Source of the DNA: Gigantopelta aegis
Taxonomy: Eukaryota; Mollusca; Gastropoda; Neomphalida; Peltospiridae
Reading direction: 5' to 3'
Assembly: GCF_016097555.1 (NCBI RefSeq)
Contig: NC_054704.1
Location: forward strand, 98,711,129 to 98,775,128
DNA length: 64,000 nt
Every line of letters begins with the position of its first letter. Within the stretch, counting starts at the first letter, position 1. Position numbers and translations under genes: made by a program. The notes below the pieces were generated by a model. That model searched no databases, was not told the DNA's origin, and was given only the letters and a program-made list of their open reading frames with translations. Below, one piece after another: positions 1 to 11,655 of this stretch.

Positions 1-780
1 TACACTTGTAGGCTAGCTACAGTGACCATGTACCAATATCTTACAGGCTGTATGCAGACCATGGATGTCAAACGTACATTACACTTGTAGGCTAGCTACA
101 GTGACCATGTACCAATATCTTACAGGCTGTATGCAGACCATGAATATCAAACATACATTACACTTGTAGGCTAGCTACAGTGACCATGTACCAATATCTT
201 ACAGGCTGTATGCAGACCATGAATATCAAACATACATTACACTTGTAGGCTAGCTACAGTGACCATGTACCAATATCTTACAGGCTGTATGCAGACCATG
301 GATATCAAACGTACATTACACTTGTAGGCTAGCTACAGTGACCATGTACCAGTATCTTACAGGCTGTATGCAGACCATGAATATCAAACATACATTACAC
401 TTGTAGGCTAGCTACAATGACCATGTACCAATATCTTACAGGCTGTATGCAGACCATGGATGTTAAACGTACATTACACTTGTAGGCTAGCTACAGTGAC
501 CATGTACCAATATCTTACAGGCTGTATGCAGACCATGGATGTCAAACGTACATTACACTTGTAGGCTAGCTACAATGATCATGTACCAATATCTTACAGG
601 CTGTATGCAGACCATGGATGTCAAACGTACATTACACTTGTAGGCTAGCTACAGTGACCATGTACCAATATCTTACAGGCTGTATGCAGACCATGGATGT
701 CAAACGTACATTACACTTGTAGGCTATCTACAGTGACCATGTACCAATATCTTACAGGCTGTGTGCAGACCATGGATATC
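1..780. repeat. 79-bp tandem satellite, about ten copies
   Basis: Units begin TACACTTGTAGGCTAGCTAC and recur every 79 bp (for example at 1, 80 and 159). They differ at only a few positions, such as ATGGATGTC versus ATGAATATC and GTGACC versus ATGATC. The array runs off the left edge, so its true size is unknown, and it ends in CCATGGATATC before unique sequence at about 781. The period is not a multiple of three and there is no open frame across it, so it is not coding. Confidence 0.95.
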
Positions 781-862
781 AACAAACAAATAAAATAACA
801 TACGGATGGATGAACATAACAGTTACTGTGCTCTTATTAGAAATAGTCATATTCCTCAAAGT

Positions 863-1959
863 CAGGGTTGAAAATTAGCAGTCGCCTGGTCGCCCGTGGC
901 GACCTTTATTGGCTAAGGGTGACTAAAACATTTACAAAGGTAGTCCGTTAGGCAACCATCGACTTTAGGGTCTGGTGAGTATGGTACTAGTTAAAAAAGA
1001 AACACTGATACTGAATTGAATGTGACAAAATGCACCTCGTCTATGTTGGTGCGAACTACACATCTGGCAGTAGAAGACCTAGAACATATGTTCTATGTTT
1101 TGACAGCTCCAACATAATGAATAAAGATGAAACTCATATAAAAACATATTAATGTATTAAGTTTTAAACCCATATTGTCTCAAATAACACTTTATTGGGG
1201 GTAAAAGTGCAGTGTAAATTAAAACAAAAAATGTTAACAAATTACCATCAAACTGCATAGGTTAACTTTTTGTGATACACGTTTTGAGGCAATTGATGGA
1301 ACATCCAAGGTAATCTGAATGACACAACCGTAATACATGATCAGGGCCGTATCTCTGCACAAAGCTGAGTCAAATGGGCATTTGGCAAAACAGTGGATGA
1401 TTCCATGGATCTCTATCTAGGAGAACAGCAACTACCGAGGAAATCATTTGCTGGGAATTTCACCCCTCTTGTATCACCACACAATTTATTTCATCCCTCT
1501 TACATCACCACAAAGACGACTGCCACTCCCAAACTACATGTAGTTTACTAAAGCATGTGCAGGTCTACATTTAGTCTGTTTCTACTGCATTTATCTTTTA
1601 GCCTGTATTGGAAATGAGATTTAATTTTTCATTTAATGGTACTTTGTAAATAAACGTTTATCTATACTGGATTTCTTTTTCAATTTTTCAATTTTTATTT
1701 GAGTTGGTATGGGTTTAAAACTTAACAACATATTTTTATATCAAGATTTACTTTATTCATTATGAAGTTCTACGTCAGTTCATCGGTTTTCTTTGACGCA
1801 AACGGTAATTATTCAATAAAAAACAGTTTTAATTTTAGCTTTGAAGTTAAAGTCCAATGTGATAATTGGAGGGCTAGTTGAATTTGAGAAGGGCCAGTAA
1901 GATTTTTCTTCAACTGGCCCTGCTGGAGACCTTGGTTTTCATGTTAATTTTCAACCCTG
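863..1959. mobile_element. hAT-like non-autonomous DNA transposon, CAGGGTTG ends
   Basis: The ends form a perfect 15-bp inverted repeat: CAGGGTTGAAAATTA on the left and its complement TAATTTTCAACCCTG on the right. CAAAGT sits directly outside both ends as a 6-bp target duplication. A diverged inverted copy lies at about 34,220-35,420, sharing the GGGCCAGT...CTGGCCC subterminal hairpin and the interior. No transposase is encoded, so the element would be mobilised in trans. The CAGGG start fits hAT; a 6-bp instead of 8-bp duplication is a known variant but weakens the call. Confidence 0.7.
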
Positions 1960-2113
1960 CAAAGTCTAAAGTACAACGTACAATTACAATAAATAAATAC
2001 CGTACTATCATGGTACACATATGAATAATTTCCATACACAGCTGTTAAAAAATTCATGTTTGTTTTAAATACTGGGTACTACGTTTACTAGTTCCATGCA
2101 CTGGTACATGTAT

Positions 2114-2491
2114 ACCGGCCTCGGTGGCATCATGGTTAGGCCATTGGTAGGTACTGGGTTCAGATCCCAGTCGAGGCATGGGATTTTTAATCCAGATACA
2201 GACTCCAAACCCTGAGTGAGTGCTACGCAAGGCTCAATGGGTAGGTGTAAACCACTTGCACCGACCAGTGGTCCATAACTGGTTCAACAAAGGCCATGGT
2301 TTGTGCTATCCTGCCTGTGGGAAGCGCAAATAAAAGATCCCTTGCTGCTAATCGTAAAGAATAGCCCATGAAGTGGCGACAGCGGGTTTCCTCTAAAAAA
2401 ATCTGTGTGGTCCGTAACCATATGTTTGACACCATATAACCGTAAATAAAATGTGTTGAGTGTGTCGTTAAATAAAACATTTCTTTCTTTG
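2114..2491 (+). mobile_element. tRNA-derived SINE, essentially full length
   Basis: The 5' head contains a pol III B-box-like GGTTCAGATCC within a tRNA-like segment (CGGTGGCATCATGGTTAGGC...CCCAGTCGAGGC). The body carries landmarks shared with the other copies: GACCAGTGGTCCATAACTGG, AAAGATCCCTTGCTGC and ATAGCCCATGAAGTGGCGAC. It ends TTAAATAAAACATTTCTTTC. An inverted full copy lies at 11,268-11,655. Short open frames inside it are accidental. Confidence 0.85.
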
Positions 2492-2545
2492 GTACATGTA
2501 TACCCGTACATGTATACCCGTACATGATCAGTATTTCTGCCAGAA

Positions 2546-2772
2546 ATAAATTTTTGGGTATGGCGTTATGGAATTGAATGCAACCAGTCAATGAGGGGGG
2601 GGGGGGGGGGGGCCTTCCCTCAGAATGAAAATGGGTTAAGTTTAGGGTTAGGGTTAAGAAAATCATACAGTACTGATAAGAGTAATTAATATTATCAAAA
2701 GGTTAACTTAAACAAAATTAAATATGCAAAAAAAAACCATTTGGGTATAGCGCCATACCCATTTTACCCTGA
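2546..2772 (+). repeat. Single-unit relative of the 44-bp satellite with its flanks
   Basis: One diverged satellite unit (GGTATGGCGTTATGGAATTG...AACCAGTCAATGAGGG) is followed by a G run. It then continues into GTTAAGTTTAGGGTTAGGGT and AAAAGGTTAACTTAAA. The same downstream sequence follows the last unit of the large array at 8,849-8,990, so this looks like the unexpanded form of the sequence that produced the array. Confidence 0.8.
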
Positions 2773-3374
2773 TGATGGTATGGCAGTTCAGAATTTTAAA
2801 AAACCACCAAAATAATAATCACATCAACTCAAAGGTGACTGTGGAGCAGTTTAAACTGTATTTCACAGCAATTGTGCTTGAGGCAATGTTTAAAATTCCT
2901 GCACTTTTGACATCTGGGTGAAATATTCCCTGAAACCTTTAAACTAATACACATACTAAGAACCACCAACAGGACATTATGGTACCACCAATAAATATAA
3001 AAATTTAATTTAATTTTTTTTAATGCTAATAATTAACAAATGGTATACAAAATATATATACTTTCCGCCTTTTAAACAAACTTGATTTTTCAAAATAAAT
3101 CTACAAGTATTGTGTAGATGACAATACCCCTGTACACACATGTACTCATGTACATGGAATTAACAATTATTTTGACAGGTACATGTACAAACATGTATGA
3201 AGGAATCCTAAAAAATGCACCCACTTCATTTATCTCATATAACTTTTCACATTCAATTGGTATCACATCGCATGCACAGCCCTACAATAATGACGGAATG
3301 TTTCATTTAAAGACACATTCAACACAATTTAATTACAGTTATGTATATATGGTGTTAAAAAACTAGACACCACA
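2773..3374. other. No gene seen
   Basis: AT-rich sequence with short open frames only, no splice-flanked coding exon and no SINE landmark apart from a weak fragment near 3,305-3,360 (AAGACACATTCAACAC). Confidence 0.6.
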
Positions 3375-3653
3375 AGAGCACACCGATTTATTACTGGTAA
3401 TCATCAGCTATTGGATGTGACATGTTTGGTAATTTTGATATTAGTAGCAACCACAACTGGTCAAAGGCCATGGTTTGTGCTTTCCTGTCTGTGGGAAAGT
3501 GCATATGAAAGATCCCTCGCTGCATTAGGAAAAATGTAGTGTTTCCTCTGACAATTACATATGTCAGAATTACCAAATGTTTGACATCCAATAGTCGATG
3601 ATTAATAAATCAATGTGCTCTAGTGGTGTTGTTAAACAAAACAAACTTTAACT
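3375..3653. mobile_element. Fold-back pair of SINE fragments
   Basis: A minus-oriented piece (AGCACACCGATTTATTAC... at about 3,377-3,440) is followed by a plus-oriented piece with AAAGGCCATGGTTTGTGC, GAAAGATCCCTCGCTGC and the tail GTGCTCTAGTGGTGTTG...AAACAAACTTT. The two halves are partly complementary. This is the second SINE tail type, also seen near 22,366, 33,180 and 55,885. Confidence 0.65.
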
Positions 3654-3739
3654 AACCAGGATAGATAAAATATAGTTAATTTTTAAAAAAAGAGAATAAA
3701 GAGAAGAATTTGTTGTAAACTGTTGTAAAGATGTATATA

Positions 3740-5237
3740 TACTCTTCAAAAAAAGAAACGCAAAAGGGTACAAATGGGTTATAACTCCGATTTTATGTTT
3801 CCTACCAGTTCATGCTTTGTGAATATAAGGTCATTGCATGTCCCAAACACATTCCCACGGTTACATTCGATAAAACGCAGCTACTGTACAATAAAGTTCC
3901 AAAATGTGAATATTCGCAAAAACGCAGCCACGTGCAAACCATGTCACCACTGCACGTGCGTTGTCTGCACGTGCAACATGAACACTAACAGTATAAAAGT
4001 GCAGGGTGTTCGCTTGCCTGGCCTCTGTATCTGGCCGACAGTTGACAACCCAGGACATGCCACGTCTCAGTGAACCGCAGAGAAACAATGCCATCGGCCG
4101 ACTAGACGCAGGCGAATCCAGAACGGCCGTTGCCAGGGCATTCCATGTGTCCCCAAGCACCATCTCCAGACTGTGGGACCGTTACCAGCAACATGGATCA
4201 ACACGTGACCTCCCTAGATCCGGTCGACCACGGGTCACTACCCCCGGGCAGGACCGCTACATCCGGGTACGCCACCTTCGGGAACGATTGACTACTGCCA
4301 CCTCCACAGCCACAGCAATACCAGGTTTGCGCAGGATATCCGACCAGACCGTACGGAACCGCCTACGTGAGGTAGGAATTCGTGCCAGACGTCCAGTTCG
4401 AGGTGTCATCTTAACACCACAACACCGTCGACTCCGACTGCAGTGGTGCCAGATTCATCGACAATGGCCTCAACTGCGATGGAGACAGGTGTGGTTCAGT
4501 GACGAGTCCCGATTTCTGCTCCGACGTCATGATGGAAGATGTCGCGTGTATAGGCGTCGTGGTGAACGTTATGCGGCAAACTGCGTGCAGGTAGTGGACA
4601 GATTCGGCGGGGGTAGTGTCATGGTGTGGGCAGCCATCTCACACACTGGCAGAACTGACCTGGTCCACGTGCAGGGCAACCTGAATGCACAGGGCTACAT
4701 TGACCAGATCCTCCGGCCACACATCGTTCCAGTTATGGCCAATGCCAACGCAGTATTCCAACATGACAACGACAGGTCTCACACAGCACGTCTCACAACG
4801 GCTTTCCTATAGAACAACAACATTAATGTCCTTCCTTGGCCATCGACATAACCGGATTTGAACCCAATTGAGCATCTATGGGACGAGTTGGACCGACGCC
4901 TCCGACAGCGACAACCACAGCCCCAGACCCTGCCCGAGCTGGCAGCAGCCTTGCAGGCCGAGTGGGCCACCATCCCCCGGGACGTCATCCGTACTCTGGT
5001 TGCTTCAATGGGCAGGCGGTGCCAGGCAGTTGTCAACACACGCGGAGGCCACACCCGGTATTGACTCCAGATGACCTTGACCTTGGTGGTGTGTCCTATC
5101 ACTTACTCACAATGGACTAGAGTGAATTGTGAACAATCCTGCAACATTTGGTAATTATCGGACTCACCATTCAATAATTAAATCAATTCTCCAAATGTTA
5201 CGACAATGTGGTTTTGCGTTTCTTCTTTTGAAGAGTA
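3740..5237 (+). mobile_element. Tc1-like element copy 1 (about 1.5 kb)
   Basis: The ends are inverted repeats: TACTCTTCAAAAAAAGAAAC on the left and its near-complement GTTTCTTCTTTTGAAGAGTA on the right. TA flanks both ends, as expected for Tc1/mariner insertion. A nearly identical copy lies inverted at 40,338-41,825. The interior carries one DD34E transposase frame, described at 4,057-5,064. It has higher GC than its surroundings, consistent with a recent arrival. Confidence 0.93.
4057..5064 (+). pseudogene. Tc1-type DD34E transposase, inactivated by two stop codons
   Basis: The frame starts at MPRLSEPQRNNAIG. It shows an N-terminal helix-turn-helix (ARAFHVSPSTISRLWDRY), then RSGRPRVTT and the second DNA-binding region (GLRRISDQTVRNRLRE). 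The catalytic D sits in WFSDESRF, the second D in FQHDN, and the E in PDLNPIEHLWDEL, 34 residues after the second D. Two in-frame stops interrupt it: TAG at 4,810-4,812 and TAA at 4,849-4,851, both between the second D and the E. Copy 2 has L-Q and P-S-I there. The HDNDRSH segment also differs from copy 2's HDNARPH. The full frame would be 335 residues, normal for Tc1. It cannot make active enzyme. Confidence 0.93.
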
Positions 5238-5395
5238 TATATACATGTATGACATTAATTGTGCATGAAACCAAAATGATGAAACCAGAATGTCCTATTA
5301 CTGACCTTAACTAGAACTCATATATTATATATCACTGATGCATTCTATGTACATGTACGTACTGTTACTAACATACAGAAAATAATGGAAAGATA

Positions 5396-5645
5396 CATTT
5401 AATTTAACGACAACCTCACCACATGTTTGTTTATAATTACATTGTATATGGCATCAAACATAATAAGGACTATACAGATACTGAGAAAGGAAACTTGCTG
5501 TCGCCCCACAACATAGGCTATTCTTTTTGATTGGTTGCAAGGGATCTTTTATATACAGCATTCAACAAACAGGATAGTTCATACCATGGGCTTTGTTTAA
5601 CCAGTTGTAGAGCACTGGTTGGAATGAAAAATAACCCAATTATGG
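5396..5645 (-). mobile_element. SINE fragment
   Basis: Diverged minus-strand copy with TTTAATTTAACGACAACCTC, CTGTCGCCCCACAACATAGG, CAAGGGATCTTTTATATACA and GAGCACTGGTTGGAATGAAA in the family's usual order. The tRNA-like head is missing. Confidence 0.7.
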
Positions 5646-6660
5646 GCCATCCCATTGGCAGATTGGACATTACCACTGGCTATGTTTCCCCACCTCCCTG
5701 AAAATTATCGGATATATTTATAACATATTATCCAAATGCACAACAAGTTTCTATTTTGAATCAAATTCAGGTAACCCATTAATTTTGCTTTGGGCCAGTT
5801 CTGGATTGGTTTATGCTGGAAACTATGCCAAGGTACGAAATGCAGCATATTAGATATGATTGTGCACCCTACCCCAAAAAACTGATTTTACCATAGCAAT
5901 GTTAATCTGGACTGAGAGATGGCTTTCCAATTGGGGGTTGGGCATTGTATGCCCTCCATGGGAAACGTTTGGAAAATGCACCGAGTACTTCTGAGCCAAT
6001 TGGTTATACAAATTATGAAAATAAAAGGAATCCAATATGTCAGTTTTTATTTGTTGGTTAATATTATAGAAACTCACATTACTATTATGTAGTCGCGTCC
6101 ATCTTATTTATTTAACTTTATTTATTTTTTGGATGCAATCACTTATTGGTTGTCCTTCAACAGTTTTTATCTAGCCAATTCAATTTCCATCCAGTCTTTA
6201 TTCTTTATTCAAACTTTACAACATCGAATTCATGTTTAACATGGGACGCCATTTTTCAAAAGGCAAACTGTTTGCCAACTTGTGACGCAGTGAATCATTG
6301 GTATATTGGAAATCATAGGCCAATCACAATACGGGACAGTAAAAAAAAGTTCAGATTGTAATATTCGGCTATTTACAGTATATCCTGGCAAATTTTGTTT
6401 TCTCTGGCACCATAAATTAGGCACTCATTAAAAAAATACAACCATTAACCAGCGGAAAATAAAAATCGGTAACGGATATTTAAAACGGAAATCCGTTTTA
6501 TAACGGAAAACAATCATCATGTCTGATATTATACAGAATGGTACCTTGGCTTATGAAGATGTGTAGGCTGATGACAGCTAGATGTGTCACATTGTAATTT
6601 GTTACATGTATGTATAAAGATATGGCTGATCAAATGTCAAGTGTTTGGTCAGTTTTTGGG
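5646..6660. other. No gene seen
   Basis: AT-rich sequence with only short open frames on both strands. No conserved protein segment, splice-flanked exon or clear repeat boundary was recognised. Confidence 0.55.
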
Positions 6661-8848
6661 TATGGCGCTGTGGAACTGAATGCAACCAGTCAACAGGGGG
6701 TATGCATGGCACTGTGGAACTGAATGCAACCAGTCAACAGGGGGTATGCATGGCGCTGTGGAACTGAATGCAACCAGTCAACAGGGGGTGCATGGCGCTA
6801 TGGAACTGAATGCAACCAGTCAACAGGGGGTATGCATGGCGCTGTGGAACTGAATGCAACCAGTCAACAGGGGGTATGCATGGCGCTGTGGAACTGAATG
6901 CAATCAGTCAACAGGGGGTATGCATGGCGCTGTGGAAATGAATGCAACCAGTCAACAGGGGGTATGCATGACACTGTGGAACTGAATGCAACCAGTCAAC
7001 AGGGGGTATGCATGGCGCTGTGGAACTGAATGCATGGCGCTGTGGAACTGAATGCAACCAATCAACAGGGGGTATGCATGGCGCTGTGGAACTGAATGCA
7101 ACCAGTCAACAGGGGGTGTGCATGGCGCTGTGGAAATGAATGCAACCAGTCAACAGGGGGTATGCATGACACTGTGGAACTGAATGCAACCAGTCAACAG
7201 GGGGTGCATGGCGCTGTGGAACTGAATGCAACCAGTCAACAGGGGGTATGCATGGCGCTGTGGAACTGAATGCAACCAGTCAACAGGGGGTATGCATGGT
7301 GCTATGGAACTGAATGCAACCAGTCAACAGGGGGTATGCATGGCACTGTGGAACTGAATGCAACCAGTCAACAGGGGGTATGCATGGCGCTGTGGAACTG
7401 AATGCAACCAGTCAACAGGGGGTATGCATGGCGCTGTGGAACTGAATGCAACCAGTCAACAGGGGGTATGCATGGCACTGTGGAACTGAATGCAACCAGT
7501 CAACAGGGGGAACTGATGCATGGCGCTGTGGAACTGAATGCAACCAGTCAACAGGGGGTATGCATGGCGCTGTGGAACTGAATGCATCAACAGGGGGTGC
7601 ATGTGTGGAACTGAATGCAACCAGTCAACAGGGGGTATGCATGGCGCTGTGGAACTGAATGCATGGCGCTGTGGAACTGAATGCAACCAGTCAACAGGGG
7701 GTGTGCATGGCGCTGTGGAACTGAATGCAACCAGTCAACAGGGGGTGTGCATGGCGCTGTGGAACTGAATGCAACCAGTCAACAGGGGGTGTGCATGGCG
7801 CTGTGGAACCGAATGCAACCAGTCAACAGGGGGTGTGCATGGCGCTGTGGAACCGAATGCAACCAGTCAACAGGGGGTGTGCATGGCGCTGTGGAACCGA
7901 ATGCAACCAGTCAACAGGGGGTGTGCATGGCGCTGTGGAACTGAATGCAACCAGTCAACAGGGGGTGTGCATGGCGCTGTGGAACTGAATGCAACCAGTC
8001 AACAGGGGGTGTGCATGGCGCTGTGGAACTGAATGCAACCAGTCAACAGGGGGTGTGCATGGCGCTGTGGAACTGAATGCAACCAGCCAACAGGGGGTGT
8101 GCATGGCGCTGTGGAACTGAATGCAACCAGCCAACAGGGGGTGTGCATGGCGCTATGGAACTGAATGCAACCAGCCAACAGGGGGTGTGCATGGCGCTGT
8201 GGAACTGAATGCAACCAGTCAACAGGGGGTGTGCATGGCGCTGTGGAACTGAATGCAACCAGTCAACAGGGGTGTGCATGGCGCTGTTGAACTGAATGCA
8301 ACCAGTCAACAGGGGTGTGCATGGCGCTGTTGAACTGAATGCAACCAGTCAACAGGGGGTGTGCATGGCGCTGTGGAACTGAATGCAACCAGTCAACAGG
8401 GGGTGTGCATGGCGCTGTGGAACTGAATGCAACCAGTCAACAGGGGGTGTGCACTTCGCTGTGGAACTGAATGCAACCAGTCAACAGGGGTGTGCATGGC
8501 GCTGTTGAACTGAATGCAACCAGTCAACAGGGGGTGTGCATGGCGCTGTGGAACTGAATGCAACCAGTCAACAGGGGGTGTGCATGGCGCTGTGGAACTG
8601 AATGCAACCAGCCAACAGGGGGTGTGCATGGCGCTGTGGAACTGAATGCAACCAGTCAACAGGGGGTATGCATGGCGCTGTGGAACTGAATGCAACCAGT
8701 TAACAGGGTATGCATGGCGCTGTGGAACTGAATGCAACCAGTCAACAGGGGGTATGCATGGCGCTGTGGAACTGAATGCAACCAGTCAACAGGGGGTATG
8801 CATGGCGCTGTGGAACTGAATGCAACCAGTCAACAGGGGTATGCATGG
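6661..8848. repeat. 44-bp satellite array, about 50 units
   Basis: The unit is TATGCATGGCGCTGTGGAAC followed by TGAATGCAACCAGTCAACAGGGGG (44 bp). Variants are ordered along the array: TATGCATGG units dominate the first part, GTGCATGG units the middle, and TATGCATGG units return near 8,660. This suggests segmental amplification. A few units are truncated, for example near 7,029 and 7,510-7,610. Because 44 is not a multiple of three, three overlapping frames stay open in places and give spurious repetitive proteins on both strands. Confidence 0.97.
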
Positions 8849-8990
8849 GGTGGGGGGGGCCTCCCCCACAAAGAAAATTAGTTAAGTTTAGGGTTAGGAT
8901 TAAGAAAATCATATAGACATGAAAAGAGCAATTAATTTTACAAAAGGTTAACTTAAAAAAAAAAATATCTGCAAAAAATTTCATCCAACT
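8849..8990 (+). repeat. Right flank of the satellite's parent element
   Basis: The sequence after the array (a G run, CCTCCCCCACAAAGAAAATT, GTTAAGTTTAGGGTTAGGAT, AAAAGGTTAACTTAAA) matches the sequence after the single unit at 2,546. The array therefore expanded inside a dispersed repeat whose right part is still attached. Confidence 0.8.
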
Positions 8991-9100
8991 TTACAACAAG
9001 TAAACAAGTAAACAAGTAACAAGGTTCTGGTGCACTTGCACATTTTTGCATATAGCCAGTCGCAATACAATAACAAAAAATATTTTCTGTGTAAACTCAC

Positions 9101-9196
9101 CAATGCACTGCTCATCATCTGTCTGCTGGTTGCCGATGCATTCAAAATTGAAATCCTTCAGATCTTGTGCAAATGATTTCTGGGCACGAGAAAGTT
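9101..9196 (-). CDS. ARHGAP26: GRAF-family RhoGAP, coding exon 2 (BAR domain)
   Basis: Read on the minus strand, the exon follows a TTTTTAG acceptor and ends at a GTGAGT donor. It begins in phase 1, completing a Gln codon started in exon 1, and encodes 31 further residues containing LSRAQKSFAQDLKDFNFECI and TDDEQCI. Human GRAF1 has AKRKFADSLNEFKFQCIG and ETDDEMCI at the same place in its BAR domain. The Cys-Ile-Gly stretch favours GRAF1/2 over oligophrenin-1, which has FDFIG. This is the start of the membrane-curving BAR helix bundle. Later exons (rest of BAR, PH, RhoGAP, SH3) were not found between 1 and 9,100 and presumably lie to the left. Confidence 0.9.
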
Positions 9197-9497
9197 CTAA
9201 AAATAAATATACTTAAATATATAATAATGTACAATATAGAACTTTTATAAGCATTTGAGGCAGAAATTAGCTCTTTACTCGCCTGAGGTGCCTGAGTCGA
9301 AGGATCGAATTCCCTTGATAGACCTATATGTATTTTCTTTTTTGTTCATATATTTTTTCAAATGCTGAATACTAGTAAAATGTATTACGCTACAGTCTCT
9401 GATAATTAATGAAATAAAGTGTGGCTCACTGGAATTTATTATTACTGGTTTTATATTTATATATGTGTGTTAACGTTTGTAGTGAAATGAGACTTAA

Positions 9498-9874
9498 AGG
9501 GACATTCCTGAGTTTGCTGCACTCTTTAAGATGTTATCGACTAACAGACTTTTTAACGACTGTAATTACATATCAAATATATTTTTCTGCATACAGTATT
9601 AGTGGCTGTATATTAAAATTGTTTCTGATCGTTCTAATATTTGTACTAGGTTAAATTTCATCTTATTTCCTAAAATATTGTTTTTTCATACAAAATTATT
9701 TGAAGACAAAATCCAGTTTGAGGTTCTTACAAATATTAAGATGACCAGAAACACATTGAATATACAGAAACTGATTTTTTAAACAAGAAAATATATTTAA
9801 TATGTAAGTTTAATCGTAGAAATATTTTATTAGTCGGAAACATCTTACAATGCAGCAAACTCAGGAATGTCCCT
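9498..9874. mobile_element. piggyBac-like MITE in GRAF intron 1
   Basis: TTAA flanks both ends (9,494-9,497 and 9,875-9,878). The terminal inverted repeat starts AGGGACATTCCTGAGTTTGC on the left and ends with its complement GCAAACTCAGGAATGTCCCT on the right. A 385-bp relative in the opposite orientation sits in ZNF330 at 29,919-30,303. The TTAA duplication points to piggyBac-type mobilisation. No transposase is present. Confidence 0.85.
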
Positions 9875-9878
9875 TTAA

Positions 9879-11267
9879 GCTGTCCGTCTGCATTTAAACT
9901 ACAGGTGTAGCGATACGGGTAGGTTGCGATGCAATATGTATCCCAATATGTAGGTCACGATACAATATGTATGATATAGTATCATGATACTTAAATTAAC
10001 TTAAATGAAACTGACCCTAGTTATTAAGCAGTGTAAAATATGTTTGGCAAGCTGGGTTCAACCAGACTGGGCAAAAAACCGTCTCCTAGACTGGTTTATG
10101 TGCCACGTCGGGAACCAATCAAATAGTTCGCGAACGTTAACAAACATTTGCTGGCTGAACTTGGGGCAGGCTTAAAATATTAATTTTAACAAATCCAGTC
10201 TGTTTCTTGTCGTCATGGTTTTTGTGGTAGCTCAAATTCATTTTATACATGTATATAAAAGGTATGTAGCTCAGGAATTAAGGTAATTAATTTTAAGACT
10301 TGTATGTATCACGATACAGCTGATAAAAATTGATTGACTTTGCCAGTGAATAAATGTTGAGCACATTATTTACTGATACTAAACCTAATCCCTTGAAGTG
10401 TACTCGTTTTCAACAATTTACAGTAGTTCTGAAACAAAACGGACTCATAAAATTATTGTTTATTTACTTAATGGCAGGTGTCTTCGTTGACTTGCCTTGC
10501 GATTACCATTTTCACATGAGTAGCCAGTCCAGGCCTTTAAATTTCACGAAAACAATAGTTTCCGGTACTGTGTCGGTAAAATCACGGAACCGAAAAAACA
10601 ATTCCCATCATTATTATATTCAGAATACAACAAATTCAACAAAAATAATATATATAATTATTTTTAAAAAACAGTTTCCGATGGGTTCCCATGATCACAA
10701 GGCACAGAATTGAAGAGTGTTTCTCATGAAATGTAAAATCCTATGACCTGCCAGTCACTGTTTGGAACTTAATACTTGAGATCAAAAGAATTTGTAAATA
10801 CATGTACCAATATGTGCTGATGTAGTTTCTCAACATTTGCATCATGAAGTCTAGCTGCACAGATGCAATGCAGACAAAAGGGGTACTTGTTTTGTTGGAA
10901 GGCACTAGTTACAGCTATCTACTGAATCATTTATCACTGATATTAGTTTCATACGCACAAACGTCAGACACATGTATTTAAGTTGTTTTCATTTGTGTGA
11001 TCGCTAAAACTGAAATACTACCAAATCAACTGCCATAGACGACAATAGTAACATATGTGGCTAAAACTCCTACCTGCAGCGTATCAATCGATATAAACGC
11101 CATGGATATAAATACTACCACCCCTCACCCTTAAAGTGAATAAGAAAAAAATGGGGTCAAGTTGCTCATTTCTGAAATAACGGGTAGCGTCTATGACTAC
11201 CCTAGTTCCGCACAAAATTTGAGTACTTTTTTTTTCAGGTACCCCATACATGTTTCAAGCACAAGGA
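9879..11267. other. GRAF intron 1 sequence with a dispersed repeat
   Basis: No exon was found here. About 10,040-10,165 (GGTTCAACCAGACTGGGC...CAAACATTTGCTGGCTGAAC) is an inverted relative of about 25,915-26,055. Sequence near 9,905-9,995 and 10,305-10,320 contains repeated GATACAATATG and ATCACGATACAG words that look like the ends of another degraded element. Confidence 0.55.
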
Positions 11268-11655
11268 AAGAAACAAAGAAGTGTTTTATTTAACGACGCA
11301 CTCAACACATTTTATTTACGGTTATATGGCGTCAGACATATGGTTCAGGACCACACAGATTTTGAGAGGAAACCCGCTGTCGCCACTACATGGGCTACTC
11401 TTCCGACAGGCAGCAAGGGATCTTTTATTTGCACTTCCCACAGGCAGGATAGCACAAACCATGGCCTTTGTTGAACCAGTTATGGATCACTGGTCGGTGC
11501 AAGTGGTTTACACCTACCCATTGAGCCTTGAGGAGCACTCACTCAGGGTTTGGAGTCGGTATCTGGATTAAAAATCCCATGCCTCGACTGGGATCCGAAC
11601 CCAGTACCTACCAGCCTGTAGACCGATGGCCTGCCACGACACCACCGAGGCCGGT
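11268..11655 (-). mobile_element. tRNA-derived SINE, full length, minus strand
   Basis: This is the inverted counterpart of 2,114-2,491. It begins with the A-tailed end (AAGAAGTGTTTTATTTAACG), passes GGGCTACTCTTCCGACAGGC and CACTGGTCGGTGCAAGTGG, and ends with the tRNA-like head on the minus strand (complement of GGGATCCGAACCCAGTACC). The open frame at 11,281-11,571 is read-through of the SINE, not a gene. Confidence 0.87.

Noticed and set aside
2150..2185. tRNA gene
   Set aside because: The B-box-like GGTTCAGATCC belongs to the SINE head. The rest does not fold into a full tRNA, and the same head recurs in other SINE copies.
7446..8737. Repetitive open frames (MQPVNRGCAWRCGTEC-type) on both strands
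   Set aside because: They are read-through of the 44-bp satellite, in several frames and on both strands, with no non-repeat coding part.
6661..8848. CRISPR-like regularly spaced repeats
   Set aside because: The units abut without unique spacers and the DNA is eukaryotic; this is an ordinary satellite.
11281..11571. 96-residue open frame
   Set aside because: Lies entirely inside a minus-strand SINE; equivalent frames appear in other SINE copies.
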